A stretch of DNA of 64,000 nucleotides from Rubrivirga marina (GTDB lineage Bacteria; Bacteroidota; Rhodothermia; Rhodothermales; Rubricoccaceae). The stretch's first letter is position 1. Each line of letters starts with the position of its first letter. Positions 51,900-61,425 of this stretch are shown here, one piece after another. The stretch lies in NCBI RefSeq assembly GCF_002283365.1, contig NZ_MQWD01000001.1, positions 3,217,280-3,281,279 of the forward strand. The letters run 5' to 3'. Both the position numbers and the translations under genes were made by a program. The notes below the pieces were generated by a model, which ran no database searches, was not told where the DNA came from, and worked only from the letters and a program-made list of their open reading frames with translations.

Positions 51900-54800
51900 G
51901 CCCCGACCACTTCGAAGGTGGAGCCCGTCACGGGCTCCTTCCGCACCTCGATCCGGACGGGGAACGCGTCCTTGATCTCGTCGAGGTGCGTGATCACGAG
52001 GATCGTCTCGAAGTCGTCTTGAATGGCCCGGATCGCCCCGATTAGTCGCTGGAGGCCTTCCGCGTCCTGCGTCCCGAAGCCCTCGTCGATCACGAGCGTC
52101 CGGATCTGCGTGCCCGACCTCTCGGCGAGCATCTGGCTGAGCGCAATTCGGAGCGCGAAGTTGACCCGGAACGCCTCGCCGCCGGAGAACGTCTCGTAGG
52201 ATCTGGAGACGCCCTGGTCATCCGTGATCCGAATGTCGAGGGTTTCTTTGGTGCCACCGCCCGTCTTTTTGTCCTTCAGGGTTTCGAGGGCCACGCGGGT
52301 GCGGCCGCGAGTGAGGCGGTCCAAGAGCGTGTTGGCGCGTGCCTCGATCTCGGGCAGCGTCTCCTCGATGATGAGCGACGGGATTCCGTTCTTGCCGAAC
52401 GCTCGGCGGAGATGACCGTAGAGCGCTCGCTGCCTCTTGACCTCGCGGAGCTCGGACTTGACGTCGGCCCGCCGCTGACGGTCCCGCTCCGCACGGTCGA
52501 GGCGTTCGGTGAGCGCACCGAGGCGGCCTTGGGCGTCGGCGAGTCGCCCCGCCGCGGCCTGCCGCTCGACTTCGGCGGCGTCGCGGTCTCGCTCGGCGCT
52601 GGCACGCTCCGAAAGCCGCCCTTGGAGCGCGTCGAGGGCGTCCTGGCGAGACGTCCGCTCGGCGCCCAGGGAGCGTCTCTCCTCGGCCAGCGTCGCACGA
52701 CGCTCGGCAAACTCGGCGCGCTGGCGGCGCGCGTCGAGGAGGCGTGAGAGTCGGCTCGGCGCGTCGGAGAGCGCGTCGAGCGCCTTCCCGACACGCTCAT
52801 GCTCGGCGGGGTCGAAGCCGAGGGTTCGGACCTGCTCGTCGAGCGCGTTCATTCGCTTCCCTGCCTCGGCGTTGTGAGCGCCTCGATCGAGCGCCGACCG
52901 GCGCTGGTCGAGGGCAGCGGCCTTGAGGTCTCGGTCGGAACGAGACTGGGTGAGACGCTCGGAGGCGACAGTGAGGGCTCGGAGCTGCGTGGCCCAGTGC
53001 TCGCGGAGCGCGGCGTCGGCCCGAGACCGGGCGTGGGCCTCCGCATCGTAGGCCGTCTCTTGGAGGTCGTCGGTGAGGGAGGCCCGCTCGGCACGGAGGT
53101 CGGGATTGAACGCCTCGACCTCGATCGTCCGCTTCAGCGACCGCACCTCCTCGCGGAGTGCATCGAGCCGGGCCCGCTTGGCCTCGGCGGTGGCCGCGCG
53201 ATCGCGCGCCGCGGCCAGGGTCCGTGCGGCGGCCTCCCCCGCCTCGACGGCGGCACCGAGGCGGACGAACTCGGCCCGGAGCGCGTCCCGCTTCGCGACC
53301 ACCTCGTCTCGCTCCGCCGTCACTGACCGGACGACCTCAGCGTTCTCGCAGAGCTCGGCGTCGTAGCCGGCGAGAACCTCAGCGCGATGGGCCTCGGTAA
53401 GCTCCGTTCCACACGTCGGGCACGCGTCGTCGTCCGACGTCTCCAGCTTCCGCCGCCGCGCGTCGACCCGCTGGCGGTCCGCAGCGAGCGCCTGGAGCCG
53501 ACCGTCGAGGGCACCGACATGTCGCGAGGCCTCCGTGCCCTCGGTCTGCAGCGCCTCCCGACGCTCGGCCGCGGCGCGCCCGTCACGAATCGTCGCCTCC
53601 AGCGCTTCCGTGTCGACGGCGTCCGAAGCCTTGACCTCCTCCGCGAGACGCTTCCCCTCCTCCACGATCCGGGCGAGCGATCCTTCGAGCGCCCCCTTGT
53701 CGGCCGCCAGTTGCTTGTCGATGGCCTCGATCCGCCGCTCGATCGACTGGCGACGGGTCGCGGTGGCGTCGAGTTGTTGAAGGCGCTCGGCGGCGGCGAC
53801 CGCCGCAGCGTGGGCCGCCTCCGCTTCGGCCTGCCCCTTCAGCGCCTCCCGGTCGGCCTCGATCTGTCGCTCGAGCGACGCGAGAGCGCTCTCCAGGGCG
53901 ACGATCTCGGCCCGCGCCTCGGCCGTCCGCTGCTGCATCTCGAGACGGAGCGCATGGCGCTGGCCATCGATCCCGCGGAACAGGCCGGCCTTCTCGTCGA
54001 GCTCCGCCCGCTGCGTGCGGAGCGCCTCGTAGCGCTCGTGGTCGGCCTCGATCTGCTCGGCCTGCGCGAGGAGCGCATCGGCAGACTCGATCTTGCCCGC
54101 GAGAGCCGCGTCATCGGCATCCAGCTTCCGACGCCGGGCTTCCAGGTCGGCGAGCGCCGAGGTCAACGACTCCGCCTCACGGGCGGCGGCATCGAGCGCG
54201 CTCAGACGGGACGCCGCCTCTGCGACCCGCGCCGCGGCTCGGTCCAGGTCGGCTTTGCCCGACGCGACGGCGTCGCCGACGGCGGCCTTCTCGGCCTCCC
54301 ACTCGCCGACCGGTTCGAGCGCGGCGTCGAGGCGGCCGACCTCGGCCTCGAGGGCCGTCGCCCGCTCGCGGAGCCGGCTCCACCGCTGCCCGGCCTTCGA
54401 CGCCATCGCCTCGTACCGGCCGAGGGCGAGGATCTTGCCGAGGATCTCCTTCCGTTCGCCGGGCTTCTTCTTGGTGAACTCGTCGCTGCGCCCCTGGAGC
54501 AGGAACGTCGAGTTGATGAACGTCTCGTAGTCGATCCCGACCCGCTCGTCGATCACGGCCTGCGTCGCGCGGATCGACTCGGCCGTCAGCGCCCGCCAGT
54601 CGTCGCCGTCGCGGACCTGGAATTCGAGCCCCGGCTTCGACGTCTTCCCACTCGCCGACTGCATGTAGCTCCGCAGGATGCGGTGGTCGACGGCACCGAT
54701 CCGGAACGTGAAGTCGACCTCCATCGCCCGCGTGCCGATGCGGAGGAGCTCCTCGTCGGGCTTCCGGGACTCGCCCGACTTGCGGGCCTCGCCCCAGACC

Positions 54801-54946
54801 GCCCACGTCATGGCGTCGAGGAGCGCGCTCTTCCCCTGCCCATTCCCTCCGGACAGGCACGCGACGTGGATCCCCTCGAGGTCGAGGACGGGCGCGCTCT
54901 CGCCGTACGAGAGGAAGTTGGAGAGCCGGAGCTGGAGGGGGATCAT
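51896..54946 (-). CDS. sbcC: Nuclease SbcCD subunit C (SMC-like ATPase)
   Basis: A 1016-residue Rad50-type ATPase that, with SbcD, opens and trims DNA hairpins and ends. N-terminal Walker A is GGNGQGKSALLDAMTWAVWG (about 34-53). Two long heptad coiled coils (about 180-490 and 540-830) flank the zinc hook CPTCGTEL (about residue 515). The C-terminal ABC signature is SYETFSGGEAFRVNFALRIA, and Walker B is TLVIDEGFGTQD. Length is normal. The nuclease gene sbcD is not adjacent, which is unusual. Confidence 0.94.
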   Translation of the reverse strand: MIPLQLRLSNFLSYGESAPVLDLEGIHVACLSGGNGQGKSALLDAMTWAVWGEARKSGESRKPDEELLRIGTRAMEVDFTFRIGAVDHRILRSYMQSASGKTSKPGLEFQVRDGDDWRALTAESIRATQAVIDERVGIDYETFINSTFLLQGRSDEFTKKKPGERKEILGKILALGRYEAMASKAGQRWSRLRERATALEAEVGRLDAALEPVGEWEAEKAAVGDAVASGKADLDRAAARVAEAASRLSALDAAAREAESLTSALADLEARRRKLDADDAALAGKIESADALLAQAEQIEADHERYEALRTQRAELDEKAGLFRGIDGQRHALRLEMQQRTAEARAEIVALESALASLERQIEADREALKGQAEAEAAHAAAVAAAERLQQLDATATRRQSIERRIEAIDKQLAADKGALEGSLARIVEEGKRLAEEVKASDAVDTEALEATIRDGRAAAERREALQTEGTEASRHVGALDGRLQALAADRQRVDARRRKLETSDDDACPTCGTELTEAHRAEVLAGYDAELCENAEVVRSVTAERDEVVAKRDALRAEFVRLGAAVEAGEAAARTLAAARDRAATAEAKRARLDALREEVRSLKRTIEVEAFNPDLRAERASLTDDLQETAYDAEAHARSRADAALREHWATQLRALTVASERLTQSRSDRDLKAAALDQRRSALDRGAHNAEAGKRMNALDEQVRTLGFDPAEHERVGKALDALSDAPSRLSRLLDARRQRAEFAERRATLAEERRSLGAERTSRQDALDALQGRLSERASAERDRDAAEVERQAAAGRLADAQGRLGALTERLDRAERDRQRRADVKSELREVKRQRALYGHLRRAFGKNGIPSLIIEETLPEIEARANTLLDRLTRGRTRVALETLKDKKTGGGTKETLDIRITDDQGVSRSYETFSGGEAFRVNFALRIALSQMLAERSGTQIRTLVIDEGFGTQDAEGLQRLIGAIRAIQDDFETILVITHLDEIKDAFPVRIEVRKEPVTGSTFEVVGA

Positions 54947-55044
54947 GGGATTGCAATAACAGCCGTCAAGCTAGCGCGAGGGAGCGTCGGCCCCGTGTCA
55001 GGGGCCTCGAGCGTGCCGCCCCTCAGCCGATCGGTCCAGACCGT

Positions 55045-55626
55045 CTACTCCAATGGCTCCTCGCCCGTCACGGACTCCGGCTCCCCCACCTGCCACGAGT
55101 TGAACTTGTCCACGAGCGCCTCCTGCAATCCCGGCGTGACCGTCCGGGCGATCGACCAGACCTCCGGGGCGAGCGCCTCGACCGGTTCGTACAGGACGGA
55201 TCCGTCCCGGGTCTCGGCGTCGATCAAGAGCGGACCGGAGCCAGGCAGTGGCGAAAACGAGGTGGTAATCAGCAACACGCTCAGCCCGAACGCCGACCGG
55301 AGCGCCCCGAGGCCGCCGCCCGCGAGCGTGTCGACCCCGCCGAGCTTGACGGCCTTGAGGGTCTTGCGGAGCGCGTGGGCGATCGCCATCAGTCCCCCCA
55401 GCACGGCCCCGAGCACGACAACGAAACCGACGACCGGCGCGACCCGGGGGCTGACGCCGAGGCTGGCGACCACGAAGTCGCCCACGGGTCCCATCAGCGC
55501 CGTCGCGACGAGGAAGCCGACCAGCCACCCGGCCGTCCCGACGACCTGAAGGAGCGCGCCGGTCCGGAGACCGCGCCACAGGCCGAACGCGATGACGACC
55601 GCGAGGAACCCGTCGAGACCGTTCAC
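55045..55626 (-). CDS. cvpA: CvpA family inner-membrane protein
   Basis: A 193-residue protein with four membrane segments and a C-terminal polar tail: GLDGFLAVVIAFGLWRGLRT, LLQVVGTAGWLVGFLVATAL, VAPVVGFVVVLGAVLGGLMA, LGALRSAFGLSVLLITTSF. The RG(L/I)R(T)G motif after the first segment is characteristic of CvpA. In E. coli it is needed for colicin V export and bile resistance; the molecular role is unclear. It starts with GTG at 55626 and overlaps the YqeY gene stop by 4 bases, so the two are coupled. Confidence 0.9.
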   Translation of the reverse strand: MNGLDGFLAVVIAFGLWRGLRTGALLQVVGTAGWLVGFLVATALMGPVGDFVVASLGVSPRVAPVVGFVVVLGAVLGGLMAIAHALRKTLKAVKLGGVDTLAGGGLGALRSAFGLSVLLITTSFSPLPGSGPLLIDAETRDGSVLYEPVEALAPEVWSIARTVTPGLQEALVDKFNSWQVGEPESVTGEEPLE

Positions 55627-56069
55627 CCGCCGCTCAGGAGCTCGCGGACCACGGCCTGCACGCGCGAGCCCTCGGCGACGCCCTTGAGCACGCTCATCGC
55701 CTCCCCCATCACGCGGCCCATGTCCTTCATGGACGACGCCCCGGTCCGCTGGACGATCGCGTGGATGGTCCGGTGGATGTCCTCGTCCGACGCCTGGGCC
55801 GGCAGGTACTGCTCGATGTAGCCGAGTTCGGCGGCCTCGCGCTCGGCGAGGTCGTCGCGCCCGGCCTCCTGGTACTGGGCGATCGAGTCGCGCCGCTGCT
55901 TCGCCTGCTTCGCGACGACGGCCACGACGGCGTCCTCATCGAGCGGGCCGCCGCCCGACTTCTCCTTTTCGGTGATGGCGGCGCGGACCATGCGGATGGC
56001 GGACAGGCGGACGGTGTCCTTCTGCCGCATGGCGTCCTTCTGGTCACGGGCGAGGGTCTCTTTGAGCAT
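55623..56069 (-). CDS. yqeY: GatB/YqeY domain-containing protein
   Basis: A 148-residue helical protein of the YqeY family, related to the tail domain of GatB that binds tRNA. Motifs: DQKDAMRQKDTVRLSAIRMV, QYQEAGRDDLAEREAAELGY, QYLPAQASDEDIHRTIHAIV, TGASSMKDMGRVMGEAMSVL. The ATG at 56069 begins MLKETLARDQKDAM; the upstream in-frame residues look non-coding. Stand-alone YqeY proteins may act in tRNA-dependent amidation or have another RNA role, not proven. It precedes and is coupled to cvpA. Confidence 0.92.
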   Translation of the reverse strand: MLKETLARDQKDAMRQKDTVRLSAIRMVRAAITEKEKSGGGPLDEDAVVAVVAKQAKQRRDSIAQYQEAGRDDLAEREAAELGYIEQYLPAQASDEDIHRTIHAIVQRTGASSMKDMGRVMGEAMSVLKGVAEGSRVQAVVRELLSGG

Positions 56070-56157
56070 GTCGGAGGCTGCGTTCGGGAGGGAGAGGGTA
56101 CGCACGCGCACGACCTGCCATGGGCTCCCGGACGCGTGCGTCCCGTCGATCGGCTCC

Positions 56158-56186
56158 GCCCGCCTCGCCGTCGAGGCCGGGCGGGC
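56158..56186. repeat. GC-rich hairpin between the yqeY start and the PEGA gene
   Basis: Arms CCCGCCTCG and CGAGGC-CGGG around a CCGT loop; one base bulges. It lies 31 bases downstream of the PEGA gene end and belongs to the GCCTCGG hairpin family. Possible terminator. Confidence 0.4.
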
Positions 56187-56216
56187 CGGTGTCCGAGCGA
56201 GGCGACCGGGCAGGCG

Positions 56217-56981
56217 CTAGCGGAGGACGAACCGGAGCGCGAGCGCGCCGATCCCCACCTGCATCGCGCCCAGCGCGACCGCCGAGTACCGGTCCAGCCG
56301 GAGCGCCTCCGACCGGAGCGCCTCGTCCCCGAAGTCGGCAGTGCCCTCGGTCCGGTAGCGGTCGTCGACGGCGTCCGCGCGGAACTTGTAGTGGACGGCG
56401 ACCGCGCCCGCCGCCAGCGAGGCGGCGCCGATGCCGAAGTCGACGAGCGTCCGCCGGAGCGTCGAGCGTTGGGTCGGGAGGAGCGCGGCCTCGGGGACGG
56501 TGTCGTCGCCGAGCGGGAGCACGAGCGTGACCGCCTGGGCATCCGGTTCGACGGTCTGGCGCACGGACTCGTAGCCGTCGAGCGACGCCACGAGGACGAT
56601 GGGGGCCGCGCCGTCGGTCTCGAGCGTGAGCGGGGAAACCCCGAGCGTGTCCCGCCCGCTGGCGGTCTCCCGGACGACCACGGCACGGATCGGCAGCGTC
56701 TCGACGCGAAGCCGGAGCGGCAGCGCGAGTGCGACCGTCACGGAGTCGCCGTCGGCCAGCGTCACGGCCCGCTCTGCGCGGCGCGGATTCCACGCATCCA
56801 GGTCGTCGACGAGGGCGACGACCCGCTCGCCCGGCGCGACGCCGATCCAGGCCCCCGCCTCCCCCTCGCGCTGGCCGTCGACGACGACCTCCCCCTCGGG
56901 GGCGTCGACGCGGACGTGCGCCGTCTGTGCGGCGACCGGCACCGCGAGGACGAGCGCGAGCAGAACGGCGAGCCGGCTCAC
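56217..56981 (-). CDS. PEGA-domain exported protein
   Basis: A 254-residue protein with signal peptide VSRLAVLLALVLAVPVAAQ. PEGA-type beta repeats follow: VRVDAPEGEVVVDGQREGEA, GVAPGERVVALVDDLDAWNP, then a second with DTLGVSPLTLETDGAAPIVL. Residues about 190-250 contain an amphipathic or hydrophobic helix pair (LVDFGIGAASLAAGAVAVHY, VALGAMQVGIGALALRFVLR), likely membrane-inserted. The GTG start at 56981 overlaps the stop of the BamB-like gene by 4 bases. Function unknown; PEGA proteins are usually surface or envelope scaffolds. Confidence 0.78.
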   Translation of the reverse strand: MSRLAVLLALVLAVPVAAQTAHVRVDAPEGEVVVDGQREGEAGAWIGVAPGERVVALVDDLDAWNPRRAERAVTLADGDSVTVALALPLRLRVETLPIRAVVVRETASGRDTLGVSPLTLETDGAAPIVLVASLDGYESVRQTVEPDAQAVTLVLPLGDDTVPEAALLPTQRSTLRRTLVDFGIGAASLAAGAVAVHYKFRADAVDDRYRTEGTADFGDEALRSEALRLDRYSAVALGAMQVGIGALALRFVLR

Positions 56982-58066
56982 GGGGCCGTGTGGAAGGCGA
57001 CCACGTGCCGCGGCTCCACGAGCGCGACGAGGAGCCCGCCTCCCACCGCCAGCGCGCTCTTGACGCGCCCCCGGAGCTCGGTCGACCACTCCTCCCCCCC
57101 CGTTGCTCCGTCGATGACGACGAGCCGCTTGTCGAGTGTCCCGACCGCGACGCGATCGCCGATCCACACGGGCGCGGCGGTGACGCTCCCCTCGCCGCGG
57201 TACCGCCACTGCTCGGCACCGGTCGCGACGTCGATCCCCCGCACGGTCCCGTCGCTGAAGCCGACCGCGAGGACGTCGCCCCCGATGGCCGCCGTCGACA
57301 CGCGGAGGGCCTGCTCATCCTGAATCGACCACACGGCACTCCCGGTCTCCGCGTCGAGGCGGACCACGCCGCCGCGCGTCGTGGAGACGTAGACGGCGCC
57401 GTCGGCGACGGCGGGCGCCGCATACACGGGTCCGCCCGCCTCGGCGCGCCAGCGCTCCGTCCCGGTGGCGCCGTCGATTCGGACGACGCGGCCCCGGTCA
57501 TCGGCCACGAGCACGTCGCCACCGAGGCGGACCGGGGCGGACTGATACTGGGCCGTCCCCGAGGTCGGGCGCTCCCACGCGACGGCGCCGTCATCGGCCG
57601 TCAGCGCGACGACGCGACCGTCGAGCGTCGTCAGAACCACGGTCGACTCCAGGCGGACCACGCCGCCCTGGATCCCACCGTCGAGCCACCGCCAGACGCG
57701 GCGTCCGCGGCGCACGTCGTAGGCGACCACGCCGCCGTCCTGCTCCGCCGTGGGCACGTAGATCGTCTCACCGTCGGGGGAGACCGCCAGTTGCCCCTCG
57801 ACGCTGTCGCCAAACTCCCCCGTCCCCTCGATCCGTCCCGACTCCCGGTCGATGACCACGACCTCGCCATTCCGTGTCCCGACGACCACGTACCGATCGG
57901 TCACCTGCGCGGGCGACGGACCGAACGCGCCGTCGGCGTCCCGTTCCCAGAGTAGGTCGAGCGGGAGCGTGGGCGCCGTCGCGTTCGGGTCGCCGAGCGT
58001 CTCGCCGAGTTGGATCGTCGAGCACCCCGCGAGCGCGACCAGGAGCAGGAGGGCGACCGGGCGCAT
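56978..58066 (-). CDS. BamB-like PQQ-propeller lipoprotein
   Basis: A 362-residue lipoprotein: ATG 58066 begins MRPVALLLLVALAGCSTIQL (lipobox LAGC, Cys15). The rest is an eight-bladed beta-propeller of PQQ-type repeats with the blade signature such as VVVIDRESGRIEGTGEFGDS, VVRIDGATGTERWRAEAGGP, VRGIDVATGAEQWRYRGEG. BamB helps outer-membrane-protein insertion; here similarity is architectural. It directly follows the 1010-aa gene, with overlap of one base (TGATG), and is followed by the PEGA gene, forming a three-gene operon. Confidence 0.85.
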   Translation of the reverse strand: MRPVALLLLVALAGCSTIQLGETLGDPNATAPTLPLDLLWERDADGAFGPSPAQVTDRYVVVGTRNGEVVVIDRESGRIEGTGEFGDSVEGQLAVSPDGETIYVPTAEQDGGVVAYDVRRGRRVWRWLDGGIQGGVVRLESTVVLTTLDGRVVALTADDGAVAWERPTSGTAQYQSAPVRLGGDVLVADDRGRVVRIDGATGTERWRAEAGGPVYAAPAVADGAVYVSTTRGGVVRLDAETGSAVWSIQDEQALRVSTAAIGGDVLAVGFSDGTVRGIDVATGAEQWRYRGEGSVTAAPVWIGDRVAVGTLDKRLVVIDGATGGEEWSTELRGRVKSALAVGGGLLVALVEPRHVVAFHTAP

Positions 58067-61000
58067 CAGAAGTCGTAGCCGAAGAAGAACTGCCCGAACG
58101 GCGTCCGCTCCGACCAGTCGAAGCCGTCGGTGAAGCGGTAGCCCACGTCGTAGCGGAGCACGATCGCACCGAGGAGGCTTGTCCGTACGCCGACTCCGAC
58201 CGAGCCCTTCGTCGTGCCGACGAGGAGTTCCTCGTCCGGGCCGAGGAGCGAGTAGTCGGGGTCCCGGAAGACGTCGTTGTAGCCGTCGGTCCAGTTGTGC
58301 GCCGCGTCGACGAAGGCCGCGCCCCGGAGGCCGGCGATGATCGGGAAGAGCGGCGGCCGGCGCAGGATCGGGAAGCGGAGCTCGTGGGTCGTGAACCACA
58401 TCTTCGAGCCGCGGACGCGCAGGAACGGGAAGCCGCGCAGCGACCACGACCCGCCGAGCAGGTTGAGACGCGCCCGGCGCCCCACGTTCGCTCGGACGAG
58501 CCCCCACGACGCGAACGTCACCTCGTCCGAGATCCGGACGTAATTGCGGACGTCGGCGCCGAGCGAGTAGTAGCTCTCATTCGACAGCCAGAGGTCGGTG
58601 GTGTAGCCGACGCTGAGGTTCGCGCGGAACCCCTGGACCGGTCCCCAGGCACTGTAGAGCGCGTGGTCCTCGACGAGCGTCAGCGAATTGGACAGCGTCG
58701 CGGTGCGGAGCGTGTCGAACGACGTCCCGCCCGTCGCAGCCCGGAGCAGGCCCGTCTTCTGCCCCACCGCGAACGACGTCTCGACGTCGAACCGGCGGAA
58801 GTACGATAGCGGGTAGCTCACGAGGCCGAGCACCCCCACCCGCTGCTCGTACGACGGGATCCGCGAGGCCTGGTCCGGGTCGGTCCGGTCGTAGCGGGGG
58901 CCGGCGAGGCGGAAGGCGCCATACCCGACGTTGGCGCGGCGGCCGAGGTGGAGCCGCGTGACCGCCACGTTGAGCCCGTCGAGGAACGACCGGCCGCCCT
59001 GGATCGAGTTGGAGGAGTAGGCCGTGACGTAGATCCGCTCGTTGCCGAGCATGTCGGAGAACGCGATCGTCGCGCCGCCGGCCTGCGCGCTGGCCGTCGT
59101 CGTCGTGGCGAAGCCGCCCTGGGCGATGTCGAGCTGGTAGCTCGTCGAGTACGGCTCGCCGGGGTCGCCCTCGACGTCGTAGCGGGCGTAGTCCCAGGGC
59201 GCGGCGATCGGCGCCGTGCCGCCCTCCACGATCTGCTCCGGCGCCGCTGCGAGCGAGTCGAGGTCCAGGGCGCGGACCGTGAACCGGAAGTCCTCGAACG
59301 CCGCGAACACGAGCGCGTCCTCGCCAGCCCAGTAGGGGTCGAACGCGGCGCTGGCGAACCGCGTGAGCTGGCGGAGCTCGACGCCGGGCTCGTCCGCCTC
59401 GGGAGGGCCGCCGAGGTCGTCGGGGTCGGCGCCGCCGGGGACGGCCGGGGGCGCCGGCCGGTCGTCGGCGAGGAGGCGGGGCGTGCCGAGGTCGGCGAGC
59501 CAGAGGTCCTGGGCGCTGTACTTGCCGTCGGCCTCGCGGCGCGCGCTGGCGAAGGCGAGGCGCCGGCCGTCGGGGCTCCACCGCGGCGAGAGGTCGACCT
59601 GCGGGCCGGCCGTGACGTGCCGGATGGCGCCCGTCTCGAGGTCGAACGTGAACAGGTTCTGCGCGCCCTCCCGCCCCCACGCGGTCCGGTCCGACGAGAA
59701 CGCGACCGTCCGCCCGTCCGGGCTGAGGTCCGGGCCGCTGTCGTTGTAGACGTCGTTCGTGAGCTGGCGGAGCGCGCCCACGTCGCGGTCGTAGAGGTAG
59801 AGATCCGCCTGCCCGCCGCGGTCGATGCCCGAGAACACGACGCGCCGCCCGCCCTCGCTCACGGTCGGCGAGTAGATCGCCACCAGCTCGTCGAAGCCGA
59901 GCATCGCCAGCCGCTCGTCCGTCTTCAGGTCCACGAGGTGGACCACGTCGGTCGCGCCCCGCTTCGACACCACGGCGAGGACGCCGTCCTCGCTCACGTC
60001 GAGGCGGCTCTCGAACAGGTGGAACGCCTCGAAGTCGAGCGTCCGCCCGGCCCGGAGCACCGTGCGCGGCTCCCCGGTCGGCTCGAGGTCGTCGTCGACG
60101 CGTTGGGCGAGCACGGCCGAGTAGCTCCCGCGGTTCGAGTAGAACAGTACCTCGCGGACGCCGTCGGGCCGCACCCACGAAATCGGCTTCGCGTTGAACC
60201 CGCGCGCGCCGATGGGCTCCGTCGTGAGCGACGCCACGTCGGCGCCGACGAGCTTCGGCGTGTACTGCGCGCGGATCCACGCCTCCCACCGATCGGAGAC
60301 GGCGTAGCCGTCCTCCCCGAGGACGACCTCGATGACGTGGTCGAAATCCGTGCTCCGCCACGTCTCATCGATCAGGTCGAGCAGGCGCTCTTCCCCGTAG
60401 GTCTCGGCCACGAATCGGCAGAACGCCTCACCCTCCTTGTACATCACGTACGAGCCCGAAATCCGGTCCATGTCGTGGAGCGGCACGAAGAAGTTCGAGG
60501 CGACGGCGTCGCGCAGGATCATCTCGTGCTGGAAGTCGGGCTCGCCGCTCCAGTACTCCGCGAGGCCCTCCGTGAACCACAGCGGCAGGAACTGGTCGGT
60601 CGGCCGGCGGTGGTCGCGGAGGACGCGAGACAGCTTGTTGTAGGTGAACACGTGGACCAGCTCGTGGCGGATCACGCGCTGGAACCGCCCGAGGTCGCCG
60701 TCGGCCGGGATCACGACGCGGCCCTTGAGGAACTCAAAGAAGCCGCCGACGCCGTCGGGGATGAACCCGGGCGTGACGTTCGTCTGCTTGAAGTGGAGGT
60801 TCGAGGCGTAGAAGATGAGCGGGACGCGGTGCGTCAGCGAGAGGTCGAAGCGCGTCTCGAGCACCTCGTACCAGTCCTCCGCCGTCTCGGCGCCGATCGC
60901 CGCGAGGTCCTCCGCCTCGGGGTAGTAGTAGACGTCGAAGTGCTCGGTCTCGAGCACGTGCCAGTCGAATCCGTCGTACTGGATCTTATTCCGCCCGAAC

Positions 61001-61098
61001 GCCTGCGCCTGCGCGGACGGCGCCAGCGCTGCCGCCAGCCCGACGAGGGCGGCGGCCGCGCAGAGGAGTCGGAGTCCGCCCGGAAGGTGTCGTGTCAT
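58066..61098 (-). CDS. Peptidase-MA/beta-propeller/outer-membrane barrel protein, 1010 aa
   Basis: A 1010-residue exported protein; signal peptide near residues 1-31 (LVGLAAALAPSAQAQ). Residues about 45-280 form a peptidase-MA-like domain with IRHELVHVFTYNKL (zinc motif HELVH) and FTEGLAEYWSG. A TolB/WD40-like propeller follows (LSPDGRTVAFSSDRTAWGRE, LSPRWSPDGRRLAFASARRE). From about 690 the chain has a surface-antigen/BamA-like barrel pattern, ending in Phe (GQFFFGYDF). Similar fused proteins occur in Bacteroidota with unknown role. First gene of the operon; promoter at 61126-61154. Confidence 0.8.
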   Translation of the reverse strand: MTRHLPGGLRLLCAAAALVGLAAALAPSAQAQAFGRNKIQYDGFDWHVLETEHFDVYYYPEAEDLAAIGAETAEDWYEVLETRFDLSLTHRVPLIFYASNLHFKQTNVTPGFIPDGVGGFFEFLKGRVVIPADGDLGRFQRVIRHELVHVFTYNKLSRVLRDHRRPTDQFLPLWFTEGLAEYWSGEPDFQHEMILRDAVASNFFVPLHDMDRISGSYVMYKEGEAFCRFVAETYGEERLLDLIDETWRSTDFDHVIEVVLGEDGYAVSDRWEAWIRAQYTPKLVGADVASLTTEPIGARGFNAKPISWVRPDGVREVLFYSNRGSYSAVLAQRVDDDLEPTGEPRTVLRAGRTLDFEAFHLFESRLDVSEDGVLAVVSKRGATDVVHLVDLKTDERLAMLGFDELVAIYSPTVSEGGRRVVFSGIDRGGQADLYLYDRDVGALRQLTNDVYNDSGPDLSPDGRTVAFSSDRTAWGREGAQNLFTFDLETGAIRHVTAGPQVDLSPRWSPDGRRLAFASARREADGKYSAQDLWLADLGTPRLLADDRPAPPAVPGGADPDDLGGPPEADEPGVELRQLTRFASAAFDPYWAGEDALVFAAFEDFRFTVRALDLDSLAAAPEQIVEGGTAPIAAPWDYARYDVEGDPGEPYSTSYQLDIAQGGFATTTTASAQAGGATIAFSDMLGNERIYVTAYSSNSIQGGRSFLDGLNVAVTRLHLGRRANVGYGAFRLAGPRYDRTDPDQASRIPSYEQRVGVLGLVSYPLSYFRRFDVETSFAVGQKTGLLRAATGGTSFDTLRTATLSNSLTLVEDHALYSAWGPVQGFRANLSVGYTTDLWLSNESYYSLGADVRNYVRISDEVTFASWGLVRANVGRRARLNLLGGSWSLRGFPFLRVRGSKMWFTTHELRFPILRRPPLFPIIAGLRGAAFVDAAHNWTDGYNDVFRDPDYSLLGPDEELLVGTTKGSVGVGVRTSLLGAIVLRYDVGYRFTDGFDWSERTPFGQFFFGYDF

Positions 61099-61425
61099 GG
61101 TGGGGTGCCGCGCCTGCGGCCCCGCACGCTAGGCACGCGGGCGGGCGCGCGCAAGGGCAGATCGCCCGACCTGGCCGTCGGACAGGCTCTGGTTGTACCC
61201 CCAGCCATCGCGGTGCCCGGCGAGCCCCGACCGCCGCGGACGCCGAACAGAACGGGCTTCAGAGCGCGCACCACTCCCGATCGCAGCGGTCTCCGGGGAC
61301 CGGCCGCGCCTCAGCGGCGGTAACCATGGGCCCGACGGCGAGCAGACCGAGGCGGTCTCTGTCGACGTGAAGGAGTCACCGAGTCGATCGGCATCTCGCG
61401 TCGGGCCAGGCTCGCTCGCGCGTCC
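61099..61425. other. 327-bp intergenic region between two minus-strand operons
   Basis: No supported gene. It holds a promoter candidate for the 1010-aa gene (61126-61154) and short inverted repeats at 61287-61302 (CGGTC/GACCG) and 61344-61358 (AGACCG-AGG-CGGTCT). The latter may be a weak terminator of pgi/pmi. I see nothing else. Confidence 0.5.
61126..61154 (-). promoter_or_regulatory. Candidate promoter of the outer-membrane operon
   Basis: On the minus strand: TTGCGC (61154-61149), 17-base spacer, TAGCGT (61131-61126); leader of about 20 bases to the ATG at 61098. The spacing is ideal, but the region is so GC-rich that the match could be chance. Confidence 0.45.
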
